From contig NZ_FODY01000020.1 of NCBI RefSeq assembly GCF_900110485.1, forward strand, positions 1-64,000: 64,000 bases of DNA, in the 5' to 3' direction. The stretch's first letter is position 1. Every line of letters begins with the position of its first letter. The translations under genes were made by a program, and so were the position numbers. Origin of the DNA: Propionispora vibrioides. GTDB taxonomy: Bacteria; Bacillota; Negativicutes; Propionisporales; Propionisporaceae. A model generated the notes under the pieces. The model made no database searches and was not told the DNA's origin. It was given only the letters and a program-made list of their open reading frames with translations. Shown here one piece after another: positions 35,408 to 43,251 of this stretch.

Positions 35408-36841
35408 ATGGCAAATATTAGTGAAGCTGTGAAGATTAGGCGGGAAGTCTTAAAAGAACTGGCTAAGAAGGCTTTTGACGGGACGCTGAAGGATACTGTA
35501 CGGGATATATTGTATACAGTTGTGACCGATGATGGACCAAGACATCGTTGCTGTATCTACCGGGAGAGAAGTATTCTGGAGGAACGGGTTCATCTGGCGC
35601 TTAGCCAGCCGATGGATATTCCGCTGGAGCTTGCAGCGGCACAAGCTTTGCAGGGAAAAATAGCGAAAGGACCGGTTATGTCCATGCTGCCATCAGCCTG
35701 TGACCGCTGTCTGGCCGATAAGTTTATGGTCACTGATGCCTGCCGGAATTGCCTGGCTCATCATTGTATCGTCAGTTGTCCTAAAAATGCAATATTCACA
35801 GTACGGAACAGGGCTTATATTGACCGGGAGAAATGCTGCTCCTGCGGCAGATGCAAAACGGCCTGTTCGTACAGTGCGATTGTTGAAATCAAGCATCCCT
35901 GTGAACATGCCTGCGAGGTGCAGGCAATTACGGCGGCGCCGAATAAAAAGGCTGTCATTGATCATGAGAAATGTGTAGCCTGTGGTGCCTGCAAGACAGC
36001 CTGTCCCTTTGGAGCGATCGGTGACCGTTCGGTACTGGTGCAGGTTATTCGGACATTAAACAAACGGCGGACCTATGCCATGCTGGCTCCTTCCTTTGTC
36101 GGCCAGTTTGGTGTAAAGGTCACAGCCGCTCAGGTGGTTGCTGCTTTGCGTAAAGCCGGATTTTATGCCGTGGCCGAGGTGTCTGTCGGCGCCGACTGGG
36201 TGATTGCCCGCGAAGCGGCGGAATTTACCGAACAGGTGCCGGCAAGTAAACCATTTATGACCAGTTCCTGCTGTCCGGCTTTTGTGGGAATGATCAAAAA
36301 ACATGCCAAAGAGTATGAAGAACATCTTTCGACAACCGTTTCGCCCATGGTGGCGTTGGCGAGGCTGCTCAAGGAAAAAGACCCGGAAGCTGTGACGGTG
36401 TTTATCGGACCTTGTATTGCTAAAAAAGCGGAAGCCCTTGCTTATCCGGCAGACGTCGATTTTGTATTGACCTTTGAGGAAGCGGAAGCCTTACTGACAG
36501 GAGCAGGCCTGCAGGCGGCAATGATGCCGGACGAAGCGATGGGCAGCCAGGCTACGGCAAGTGGCAATTTGTTTGCTATAGCCGGTGGTGTGGCTCAGGC
36601 GGTAGCCCAGGCGGTACAGGCACAGGACGGGGAGGTAACCGTAACAGCCTGCCAAAGCGAAGGCCTGGAAGCTTGCCAGGCTATGCTGAAGCAACTAAAA
36701 AAAGGTGAACTGACAGTTAATTTTATGGAAGGAATGGCCTGCAGCGGCGGCTGTTCCGGTGGCCCGGGAACGATGAATGATGTCCGGGTAACGCAGCGGC
36801 TGGTTAAAAACTTTTCACAGACGGCACGTTGCGGATCGTGA
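35408..36841 (+). CDS. [FeFe] hydrogenase, group B-like, monomeric
   Basis: 477 residues. The N-terminal half carries many cysteines including two ferredoxin-type sites (CCSCGRCKTACSYSA and CVACGACKTACPFGA) and an extra Cys-rich region before them. The C-terminal half holds the H-cluster: TSCCPAF (L1), GPCIAKKAEA (L2) and FMEGMACSGGCSGGPG (L3), so all four cluster cysteines are present. No signal peptide; cytosolic. Likely disposes of reducing power as H2 during fermentation, perhaps for ferredoxin reduced by a bifurcating ETF/Bcd. Followed by a small Cys protein and an ETF-like protein, probably one operon. Confidence 0.9.
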   Translation: MANISEAVKIRREVLKELAKKAFDGTLKDTVRDILYTVVTDDGPRHRCCIYRERSILEERVHLALSQPMDIPLELAAAQALQGKIAKGPVMSMLPSACDRCLADKFMVTDACRNCLAHHCIVSCPKNAIFTVRNRAYIDREKCCSCGRCKTACSYSAIVEIKHPCEHACEVQAITAAPNKKAVIDHEKCVACGACKTACPFGAIGDRSVLVQVIRTLNKRRTYAMLAPSFVGQFGVKVTAAQVVAALRKAGFYAVAEVSVGADWVIAREAAEFTEQVPASKPFMTSSCCPAFVGMIKKHAKEYEEHLSTTVSPMVALARLLKEKDPEAVTVFIGPCIAKKAEALAYPADVDFVLTFEEAEALLTGAGLQAAMMPDEAMGSQATASGNLFAIAGGVAQAVAQAVQAQDGEVTVTACQSEGLEACQAMLKQLKKGELTVNFMEGMACSGGCSGGPGTMNDVRVTQRLVKNFSQTARCGS

Positions 36842-36879
36842 GGTTTGATACACAGACGGCAGGTATAGGGGTGATTCGG

Positions 36880-37197
36880 ATGAATAGAAGGCGGCGGATT
36901 GCCATTTATTTTTGTGGGGGTTGCAACCCACGCATTAACAGAGACGAAATAGCCGGACAACTGATCCGTTCGTTGTCCCGCGATTATACGGTTTTATTTA
37001 ATACCAATAAAGCCGATTATATTGTGTACTTGTGCGGTTGTACGGCGGGCTGCAGCTGGAAAAAGCGCGATGACTCCATACCGGGTGTTTGTGTAGCCGG
37101 TGAAATGGTGAACGGCTGGTTTGTCAGCAAACCGGAGATCGTTGCGGATATTATCCGGAAAATAAAGGACTTCTTTGGCGGTACGGCAGAGAGCTGA
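36880..37197 (+). CDS. Small cysteine-motif protein (105 aa)
   Basis: Start at ATG 36880 with AGGGGTG six bases upstream is preferred over the TTG at 36829 inside the hydrogenase gene. Motifs IYFCGGCNPRINRDE near the start and VYLCGCTAGCSWK in the middle give five cysteines in CxxC/CxC patterns, suggesting metal or Fe-S binding. Not a family I can name with certainty. The position after the hydrogenase suggests a linked role in electron transfer or cluster handling. Confidence 0.7.
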   Translation: MNRRRRIAIYFCGGCNPRINRDEIAGQLIRSLSRDYTVLFNTNKADYIVYLCGCTAGCSWKKRDDSIPGVCVAGEMVNGWFVSKPEIVADIIRKIKDFFGGTAES

Positions 37198-37253
37198 AGA
37201 CTGATCTTTGATCATACAGGTAAATAGAGAAGAGAAGCAGGCAGGAGGTTGCG

Positions 37254-37817
37254 ATGGCGGGGATTTGGATTTTTTCAGAAAAGGTGGAAATAGCAAAACG
37301 GCTGATTACATTGGGAACAGAGCTTAGACAGGCGCTGGGCCAGCCGCTGCGGGTTTTTTGCTTTGAGGCGAAAACAGGACTGGAATACATTGATTGCGGA
37401 GCCGATGAAGGGATGATTTTACGGGAATACCTGGGCTATACCGTTAGCTACTCGCAAAGCATAATTCAGCTTGCCTTGCGGGAAGAACCTGCCGTTATCC
37501 TACTGGATGATACTTTGCGCGGCAGGGACTTGGCTATGGCATTGGCTGTACGGCTGCCGATGAGACTGGTTCATGATGCTTTACAGGCCGGTTTTGATGG
37601 CAAAGATCTATTGGTTAAAAGGAAAGTAGACGGAGGCGGCATGGTTCTTACCGGTCGGCAAAGTCTGCCGGCGATTATCACGCTGGCAGTCGATGCGTAT
37701 CCGGCTGCTGCCGATACAGAACGGGCCGGACGACTCATCCATATGCCGTTAAACAGCGGCGGTAGAACACCGTTGATGCTGCCAGGGCTAATGCTCGGGG
37801 TCTTATCCGATGAGTAG
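37254..37817 (+). CDS. ETF-alpha N-terminal-domain-like protein, no FAD domain
   Basis: 187 residues. IWIFSEKVEIAKRLITLGTELRQALGQPLRVFCFE and PAVILLDDTLRGRDLAMALAVRLPMRLVHDA resemble the N-terminal ETF domain of EtfA (compare PSVILMGATAAGSDLAP in etfA), but the C-terminal FAD-binding domain is absent. A strong GCAGGAGGT site supports it as a real gene. It may be a regulatory or electron-transfer module tied to the hydrogenase, or a truncated remnant. Confidence 0.6.
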   Translation: MAGIWIFSEKVEIAKRLITLGTELRQALGQPLRVFCFEAKTGLEYIDCGADEGMILREYLGYTVSYSQSIIQLALREEPAVILLDDTLRGRDLAMALAVRLPMRLVHDALQAGFDGKDLLVKRKVDGGGMVLTGRQSLPAIITLAVDAYPAAADTERAGRLIHMPLNSGGRTPLMLPGLMLGVLSDE

Positions 37818-37876
37818 CCTGTTCTATAACTCATTCTTTTAAGCAGGAGCTATACCCATGAGCACAGGGTAATTCC

Positions 37877-37920
37877 GGTTAAGCTTCAGAGCGTGTAAAA
37901 ACATTTTCTGAAGCTTAACC
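37877..37920. repeat. Perfect 14-bp stem hairpin
   Basis: GGTTAAGCTTCAGA / TCTGAAGCTTAACC around a 16-base loop; no strong T run. Lies between the ETF-like gene and the true terminator. Confidence 0.6.
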
Positions 37921-37955
37921 GACTCTCTGCAGTATGATGATAAGCTATAATAAAT

Positions 37956-37996
37956 AAAGCCCGCTTTCTTGGCTTATGACAAGAGAGCGGGCTTTA
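37956..37996. terminator. Bidirectional terminator between convergent genes
   Basis: AAAGCCCGCTTTCTTG / CAAGAGAGCGGGCTTT with A-rich DNA on the left and TTT on the right. Serves the plus-strand ETF-like gene and the minus-strand hxlR-type gene. Confidence 0.85.
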
Positions 37997-38012
37997 ACTT
38001 GTGTTCAGAGAA

Positions 38013-38351
38013 TTATGCTTTTCGCTGCTGGTAATCGTTGCCCCAGTTGTATAACGCCTGAATGATGGGATGCATAGAATGACCCAGTTCGGTCAGTTCA
38101 TATTCCACCCGGGGCGGTACTTCGGCATAGACGGTTCGCTTGACAATCCCGTCCTGCTCCAGTTCCCGCAATTGCAGGGTCAAGGCACGATGCGTCACTG
38201 TTGTCATTAACCGTTGCAGCTCATTGAACCGCTTCTTGCCTTCAAGCAAACGATACAGAATAATTCCCTTCCATTTACCGCCGATGATATTTAGCGTCGT
38301 TTCTACAGGACAAGGTTTGTGAGTGCAAGCAGTCTTTTCTGTGTTTTCCAT
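38013..38351 (-). CDS. HxlR-family transcriptional regulator
   Basis: 112 residues from ATG 38351, with AAGGAGG about 8 bases upstream; a longer frame to 38432 runs into a repeat element. Winged-helix HxlR features: [47 protein letters not shown] and [16 protein letters not shown]. The Cys in CPVE is the usual redox or electrophile-sensing residue. Divergent from the nitroreductase gene, which it probably controls. Confidence 0.9.
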   Translation of the reverse strand: MENTEKTACTHKPCPVETTLNIIGGKWKGIILYRLLEGKKRFNELQRLMTTVTHRALTLQLRELEQDGIVKRTVYAEVPPRVEYELTELGHSMHPIIQALYNWGNDYQQRKA

Positions 38352-38377
38352 CTTAGGGCCTCCTTCGCCGGATATGT

Positions 38378-38502
38378 GCTCCGCCAACTTTGAAACCGGA
38401 AGATGATGGTGAGGCAAAATTTTGTCGGCCAAGGCGGGGGAAGGAGGCGTACGAAATTTTGACCGTCAGCAATTTCTGCTTTCCAGGTTGGTGGAGTATT
38501 AG
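38378..38502. repeat. Family B MITE-like element, copy 3 (short)
   Basis: Ends GCTCCGCCAACTTTGAAA / TTTCCAGGTTGGTGGAGT. Core shortened, retaining CCAAGGCGGGGGAAGGAGGCG. Lies between the hxlR-type and nitroreductase genes. Confidence 0.65.
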
Positions 38503-38633
38503 GTAGAGTAAGGATAAAAAGGATACTTAGGTAACATCTTGTATATTATATATAAAAAATGTGCGTACTTCAACTAAAGAATATGGCATGATATACTGAC
38601 GGTAATTTCATTCAGAAAGGCAGGAAGGTAGTT

Positions 38634-39299
38634 ATGAACAGTAAACAGGAACATATTTTGGAGGTATTTCAATTCCGGCATGCCTGCAAGCATTTCAATG
38701 CGGCTAAAGCCGTTTCGGAAAAGGACTTTTCCGTTATTCTGGAAGCGGCGCGTCTTTCGCCCAGCTCTTTTGGTTTTGAGCCCTGGCGATTTCTTGTTGT
38801 ACAAAGTGCCGAATTAAAGGAGAAACTTTTTCCTGTAGCCTGGGGAGCCCGGAACAGCTTTAACGGCGCCAGTCATTTTGTAATTTTGCTGGCAAGGAAA
38901 AAGGCGGATACTGTTTATAGTTCGGACTATGTTAGCTACATAATGAAAGATATACAAAAACTGCCGCAGAACATAGCGGAACAAAAAAAACAAGCCTTCG
39001 AGGAATTTCAAAAGCATGATTTTGCTTTATTGGAGAGTGACCGGGCAGTTTTTGACTGGGCCTGCAAACAAACCTATATTGCCATGGCCAATATGATGAC
39101 AACGGCCGCTTTGTTAAAAATAGACTCGTGCCCGATTGAGGGCTTCAACCGGGCAGCAGTGGAAAAAATCCTCCTGGAAGAAGGAATTCTGGATGCCGGA
39201 CATTTTGGCGTATCGGCTATGGTCAGCTTTGGCTATCGCGCCGTTGAGCCGCATCCCAAAACCCGGCAGCCACTGACTTCCGTCGTACAATGGGTGTGA
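38634..39299 (+). CDS. Nitroreductase family NAD(P)H oxidoreductase
   Basis: 221 residues, the normal length. FMN-binding start FQFRHACKHFNAAKAV, ARLSPSSFGFEPWRFLVV and ASHFVILLARKK. CPIEGFNRAAVEKIL and the C-terminal FGVSAMVSFGYR match NfsB/Frm2-type nitroreductases. It should reduce quinones or nitro compounds with FMN in the cytosol. Pairs with the divergent HxlR regulator, a common arrangement. Confidence 0.88.
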   Translation: MNSKQEHILEVFQFRHACKHFNAAKAVSEKDFSVILEAARLSPSSFGFEPWRFLVVQSAELKEKLFPVAWGARNSFNGASHFVILLARKKADTVYSSDYVSYIMKDIQKLPQNIAEQKKQAFEEFQKHDFALLESDRAVFDWACKQTYIAMANMMTTAALLKIDSCPIEGFNRAAVEKILLEEGILDAGHFGVSAMVSFGYRAVEPHPKTRQPLTSVVQWV

Positions 39300-39355
39300 T
39301 TGTCCAACCATCTGACACAGCCAGGTAAAAATTTTGGTGTCACATAATCTGTAAA

Positions 39356-41029
39356 TTAATCAGTGCGTAATTGTAAATGACGTTGATGATAGGGCAGCAA
39401 GCCCTTCCGGTGGCCAACGCTGATCAGCGTGGTTGCCGGAAGCTTTTGCCGGAGACAGGCGTAGAGCCGCTCTTCCGTAGCCGGATCGAGACTGGCAGTT
39501 GCTTCATCTAAAAAGAGCCAGGCGGGCTTGTGCAGGATTGCTCTGATTAGCGACAGGCATTGCTGCTGACCAAGGGATAAGCTTTTAGGCCAGTCTTCAT
39601 ACTCATTCAGCCTGGCGTACAGAGCGGGCAATTGGCAGCAAATTAACAGTTCTTGCAGGACTTCATCGCTGACCGGCGGATGCTGGGGATAAAGCAGAAG
39701 CTCCCGTAAAGTGGTTTTAAAGAGATAAGGCGTTTGTGGCAGGAAAAATTGGGATTGCCGGCCCGGTTTTAGTACCAGGCCGCTGAAGTGAGGCCAAATA
39801 CCGGCAATGGTCCGCAGCAGCGTTGTTTTGCCGCAGCCTGGCGGACCGCTGATCAGCAGGTGTTCCTGTGGGCGGAGTGTGCAGGAGATATTTTTTTGCA
39901 GAACGTCGCCGGTAGGTGAAAATAAAGTGACATTTTTTAGTTCAAACTGATTTGCTTTTTGCGGGACGGTAGTTCCTTCGGCCTTGGCCAGCTTTTCCAC
40001 AGCCGACATCATATGGATAAAATGGGTAAGCCGGATATGGACGGCTTTCCAGAGAGCCAGTTTATTAAAGTTTTCCACCATATAGGACAATGAGGCGTGG
40101 ACATACCAATAAGCACCGGAGATTTCAAATAACTGGCCTAACTGTATTTCGTTGGAAAAGTAACGGGGCGACGATACCAGAAAGGCGAACACGATGGATA
40201 ACTGAGAGTAGGCTACCGACAGCAGGGTAAGATTTTTCGTGGCCTTGGCAATGGCCAGGTAATTTTGCGCCAGCTTTCTAAAATGCCTGGTGAGGGTTAT
40301 TTGTTCCGTTGCTTCGCCCCTGTAGAGGGCCACGCTTTCGTCATGGCCGCCCAGATGATCCAGGTGACTGCGGAAATCGGCTTCGGCGGTTTGCTGGACT
40401 ACATTGCGGGAAACCAGCGGAAGGCCGGCCCGGAAAGTAAACCAGGTTCCGGTAAGTGAGTAGAACAAGGCCAGCCAGAGCAGATAGCCGGGGAGAGCAA
40501 ACGGGAAAAAGGGTAGTGTCAGCGTACCGGATAATTGCCAAAGGACAGTGGAAAATACGGCCAGTGTAGTCAAGTGGCGCAGCACGTCCACCACAATATC
40601 AACCGTGGTATTGATGAAAATACGAATATCTTCACTGATTCGCTGGCCCGGATTGTCAATGGACGTTTGCAATAGGTTCAGATGATAGTAAGTCCGGTTA
40701 GTCAGCCAGAGACGGGTAAATACGTCAGTCAGCCACTGCCGCCAACGGAGCTGCAGCAGCAGCTTGCCGTAAGACTGGTAGCCTGAGGTCAGGATATAGA
40801 GGGTCGATATGAGCAGAAACTGCAGCAGGGTCCGGTGAAAGCCGGGGCGGTCATAAGCCTGCAACTGGTTGTAAAAGCCTGCCTGCCAGTTGTTTAAGGC
40901 CAGATTGAGCGATACGATGACGACAGTACAGCCGATAACCAGCAAAGCGAGAAACCAGGCCACGTGGCTTTTGCCGGAAACCCAGTAAGTAAGAGAAAGT
41001 CGCAGCAGATTGTTGGGCGGAGCTTTCAA
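39356..41029 (-). CDS. SbmA/BacA-like ABC transporter (permease-ATPase fusion)
   Basis: 557 residues from a TTG start at 41029, chosen because AAGGAGG lies 7 bases upstream; an ATG at 41074 would add 15 residues without a site. N-terminal membrane domain (about 320 residues, ABC_membrane_2 type: SLNLALNNWQAGFYNQLQ, LTYWVSGKSHVAWF), then an ATPase domain with Walker A ISGPPGCGKTTLLR, signature SLGQQQCLSLIRA and Walker B AWLFLDEATASLD. The family includes ABCD4 and mycobacterial BacA, both linked to cobalamin transport. The gene is divergent from a B12-riboswitch region, so a role in corrinoid movement is possible but unproven. Confidence 0.85.
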   Translation of the reverse strand: MKAPPNNLLRLSLTYWVSGKSHVAWFLALLVIGCTVVIVSLNLALNNWQAGFYNQLQAYDRPGFHRTLLQFLLISTLYILTSGYQSYGKLLLQLRWRQWLTDVFTRLWLTNRTYYHLNLLQTSIDNPGQRISEDIRIFINTTVDIVVDVLRHLTTLAVFSTVLWQLSGTLTLPFFPFALPGYLLWLALFYSLTGTWFTFRAGLPLVSRNVVQQTAEADFRSHLDHLGGHDESVALYRGEATEQITLTRHFRKLAQNYLAIAKATKNLTLLSVAYSQLSIVFAFLVSSPRYFSNEIQLGQLFEISGAYWYVHASLSYMVENFNKLALWKAVHIRLTHFIHMMSAVEKLAKAEGTTVPQKANQFELKNVTLFSPTGDVLQKNISCTLRPQEHLLISGPPGCGKTTLLRTIAGIWPHFSGLVLKPGRQSQFFLPQTPYLFKTTLRELLLYPQHPPVSDEVLQELLICCQLPALYARLNEYEDWPKSLSLGQQQCLSLIRAILHKPAWLFLDEATASLDPATEERLYACLRQKLPATTLISVGHRKGLLPYHQRHLQLRTD

Positions 41030-41167
41030 GGAACAGCCTCCTTTAACGGAATGGAAATGGCTGATGCAGTTCATTATATGAGGTGCCGGAACATGGTATG
41101 AGTGCGGGATTTTGAATGGGGGACAATGTGATACGCTTAGAATATATTGTATACAACCGAATATATG

Positions 41168-41196
41168 TTGACAGAATTAACCATTAGTGGTACTTT
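41168..41196 (+). promoter_or_regulatory. Promoter of riboswitch 7
   Basis: TTGACA (41168-41173), 17 bases, TACTTT (41191-41196). Confidence 0.6.
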
Positions 41197-41239
41197 TTAA
41201 TTAAAGGAAAAACAAAGATTTTTATAAAATTTCATATGA

Positions 41240-41392
41240 AATCAGGTATCCGGCAGTAGGCCGGATTTAAAAGGGAAGTCCGGTGTGATTCCGGCGCTGT
41301 CTCGCAACTGTGAAGGAGAGCCATGTTTCTGTAAGCCTCTTACCAAGGAGGAAGATGGCCATGACCCTAAGTCAGGGTACTGCCTGGTTTTA
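41240..41392 (+). promoter_or_regulatory. Cobalamin riboswitch 7 (variant core)
   Basis: Shows AAAAGGGAAGTCCGGTGTGA, GCTGTCTCGCAACTGTGAA and the box AAGTCAGGGTACTGCCTGG. The GCAACUGU core and shorter arms differ from the other ten here, so it is a separate subtype. Terminator at 41564. No gene lies between it and riboswitch 8. Confidence 0.82.
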
Positions 41393-41563
41393 GCATCCGT
41401 ACAGCCTGCGATGGACAGGTCTGGGATTAAGAACACTTGCAGGCATGGAGATAGCTCTCTGAGTTATAACTTGACGGTAGGCTTATTAAGATGAGCCTTT
41501 TCGCCTTAATAGCATGTAGGTTCTTAACCCGGCATTGACAGCAGGCGGCTTTGAAAAAAGTAA

Positions 41564-41610
41564 AGCGTCAATTGTTCCGCCGGACGGAACGATTGACGCT
41601 CTTTTGTTTA
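41564..41610 (+). terminator. Terminator of riboswitch 7
   Basis: AGCGTCAATTGTTCCGCC / GGACGGAACGATTGACGCT then CTTTTGTTT. Confidence 0.85.
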
Positions 41611-41688
41611 TCGGCAAGTCGTATGACGAAGCATATCGATAAGCAGGACTGCATAGGATGAGAAAGTGACGAAAACTATATAGCGTTG

Positions 41689-41878
41689 GGATAGGTGCCC
41701 TACGGGGCTTAATAGGGAAGCCGGTTGAAGGCCGGCGCGGACCCGCCACTGTAATGGGGAGCAAACTTGCAGTATAGTGTCGATCTTAAACTTGATCGTA
41801 CTGTACTCTGCCACTGGAGCGAACGCTTTGGGAAGGCGCAGGGGAGCGAGGAACCAGAGCCAGGAGAACTGCCTTATC
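41689..41878 (+). promoter_or_regulatory. Cobalamin riboswitch 8
   Basis: GGTGCCCTACGGGGCTTAAT, GGGAAGCCGGTTGAAGGCCGG, GGACCCGCCACTGTAATGG and GAGCCAGGAGAACTGCC. One arm is enlarged by a long hairpin (CTTGCAGTATAGT...CTGTACTCTGCC). Repeated 484 bases further as riboswitch 9. Confidence 0.93.
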
Positions 41879-42005
41879 CGACAATCACCGTTGGTGTTGT
41901 GACAAGTTCAAAATAGGAACTTGTTGCCACACAGAACCCGCGATGGACCGGGGAGGGGATTACGCTTAAAACCAGGGACAGTGTCTGCCTGGTTGGCGTA
42001 AGCAC

Positions 42006-42030
42006 ACTCCCGTAAAGGGAGTTTTTTTAT
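42006..42030 (+). terminator. Terminator of riboswitch 8
   Basis: ACTCCC-GTAAA-GGGAGT with a TTTTTTT tail, after a strong hairpin (TTACGC...GCGTAA, AACCAGG...CCTGGTT) likely to be part of the switch. Confidence 0.85.
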
Positions 42031-42172
42031 TTGGTACACCTGGACCGGTGGATCTGGTAAAGGGTTAGCTGTGTACAGGCTTTGCGATGGCTTTACATAA
42101 CAGGTTGGAGCCTATAGTGAGGCAGTCGCGCAGTACCGCATAGGAAGAAAGTAACACAACTATATAGCGTTG

Positions 42173-42364
42173 GGATAGGTGCCCTACGGGGCTTAATAGG
42201 GAAGCCGGTTGAAGGCCGGCGCGGACCCGCCACTGTAATGGGGAGTGAACTTGCAGTATAGTGCCGATCTTAAACCTGATCGTACTGTACTCTGCCACTG
42301 GAGCGAACGCTTTGGGAAGGTGCAGGGGAGCGAGGAACCAGAGCCAGGAGAACTGCCTTATCCG
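42173..42364 (+). promoter_or_regulatory. Cobalamin riboswitch 9
   Basis: Near-identical to riboswitch 8, including the enlarged arm; the differences are mostly single bases. Immediately precedes the 42.6-52.5 kb operon. Confidence 0.93.
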
Positions 42365-42490
42365 ACAATCACCGTTAGTGTGTGACCAGTTCAAAATTAG
42401 GAACTTGTTGCCACACAGAACCCGCGATGGATCGGGGGAGGGGATTACGCTTAAAACCAGGGACCGTGTCCGCCTGGTTGGCGTAAGCAC

Positions 42491-42512
42491 ACTCCCGTAA
42501 AGGGAGTTTTTT
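42491..42512 (+). terminator. Terminator of riboswitch 9
   Basis: ACTCCC-GTAAA-GGGAGT then TTTTTT; same as for riboswitch 8. Confidence 0.85.
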
Positions 42513-42612
42513 ATTTGGCAGGTTGCTTTGTAGCCAAGGCAGGGGTTAGCCGTAGACAAGCCCCGCCGCCGGCTGTACATAACAGATAGAGATTATGGTA
42601 AGGAGAGAGTAC

Positions 42613-43056
42613 ATGAAAAAAATATCCCGAATGATTTCTCTGGTGGCAGCGGCTTTGTTCCTGTCCGGACTGGTTGCGCCGGCCCCGGCTCTGGCCGCTA
42701 AGGCCGCCCCAGAACCAAACGTCGGCTATGTCGACCGGCAGCAGGTTTTTAACAGTTATCCTGGCATTCAGGACCTCCTGCGGCAGATTCAAAGCATGCG
42801 GGAGGCGGCGCAAAAAGACTATGACGCCCGGAGCAAAGATCTGTCGCCCGGGGAGCGAAAAGCACTGAATGATACCATCGCCCGCGAGGAAGCGCAGCGG
42901 GAGGACGCCCTGATGAAACCGGTAGGCGATAAAATCGAGGCGTCGATCAAGGCTGTAGCCGGAGAAAAGGGCTTGCCCGCCATCGTCGACGCAGGCATTG
43001 TGGTCTATGGCGGCATCGACATCACCGCCGACGTGATTGCCAAAATGAAACAGTAA
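42613..43056 (+). CDS. OmpH/Skp-like periplasmic protein
   Basis: 147 residues from ATG 42613 (AAGGAGAG site); an upstream ATG at 42595 has none. Signal peptide KKISRMISLVAAALFLSGLV...ALA. The mature part starts NVGYVDRQQVFNSYPGIQDL, the OmpH family hallmark, followed by a helical, charged region and a C-terminal VYGGIDITADVIAKMKQ. Skp-type proteins chaperone outer-membrane proteins in the periplasm. As first gene of the operon, it may help fold the double-barrel protein encoded at 44.7 kb (inference). Confidence 0.88.
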   Translation: MKKISRMISLVAAALFLSGLVAPAPALAAKAAPEPNVGYVDRQQVFNSYPGIQDLLRQIQSMREAAQKDYDARSKDLSPGERKALNDTIAREEAQREDALMKPVGDKIEASIKAVAGEKGLPAIVDAGIVVYGGIDITADVIAKMKQ

Positions 43057-43167
43057 GCGGCGGCGTGTTTGGCGGCACTGAAAGCCTAACCGTCCTGCCC
43101 GGCCGTGATAACGACGCCCGGACAGGCTGTGATAGGAATTCGTGATAAGGAGGTGAGTTCTTTTCCG

Positions 43168-43224
43168 ATGAGCAGTAAGGGAAAGACCTCAGCAGCCGAC
43201 AAGCTGTTGGGGGGCGCAAGGTAA
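43168..43224 (+). CDS. Possible 18-residue peptide
   Basis: ATG 43168 to TAA 43222 encodes MSSKGKTSAADKLLGGAR; AAGGAGGTGAG lies at 43147-43157. The spacing of 14 bases is long; an in-frame GTG at 43154 is too close. It sits 27 bases before the next gene, whose product also begins MSSK. May be a short translated peptide or a relic; low confidence. Confidence 0.3.
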   Translation: MSSKGKTSAADKLLGGAR

Positions 43225-43251
43225 GAAAAAGCAAAAGGGAGAGTGAGTTGT

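Noticed and set aside
41285-41494. 69-codon frame in riboswitch 7 region
   Set aside because: Overlaps the variant aptamer core; no ribosome site or protein-like pattern.
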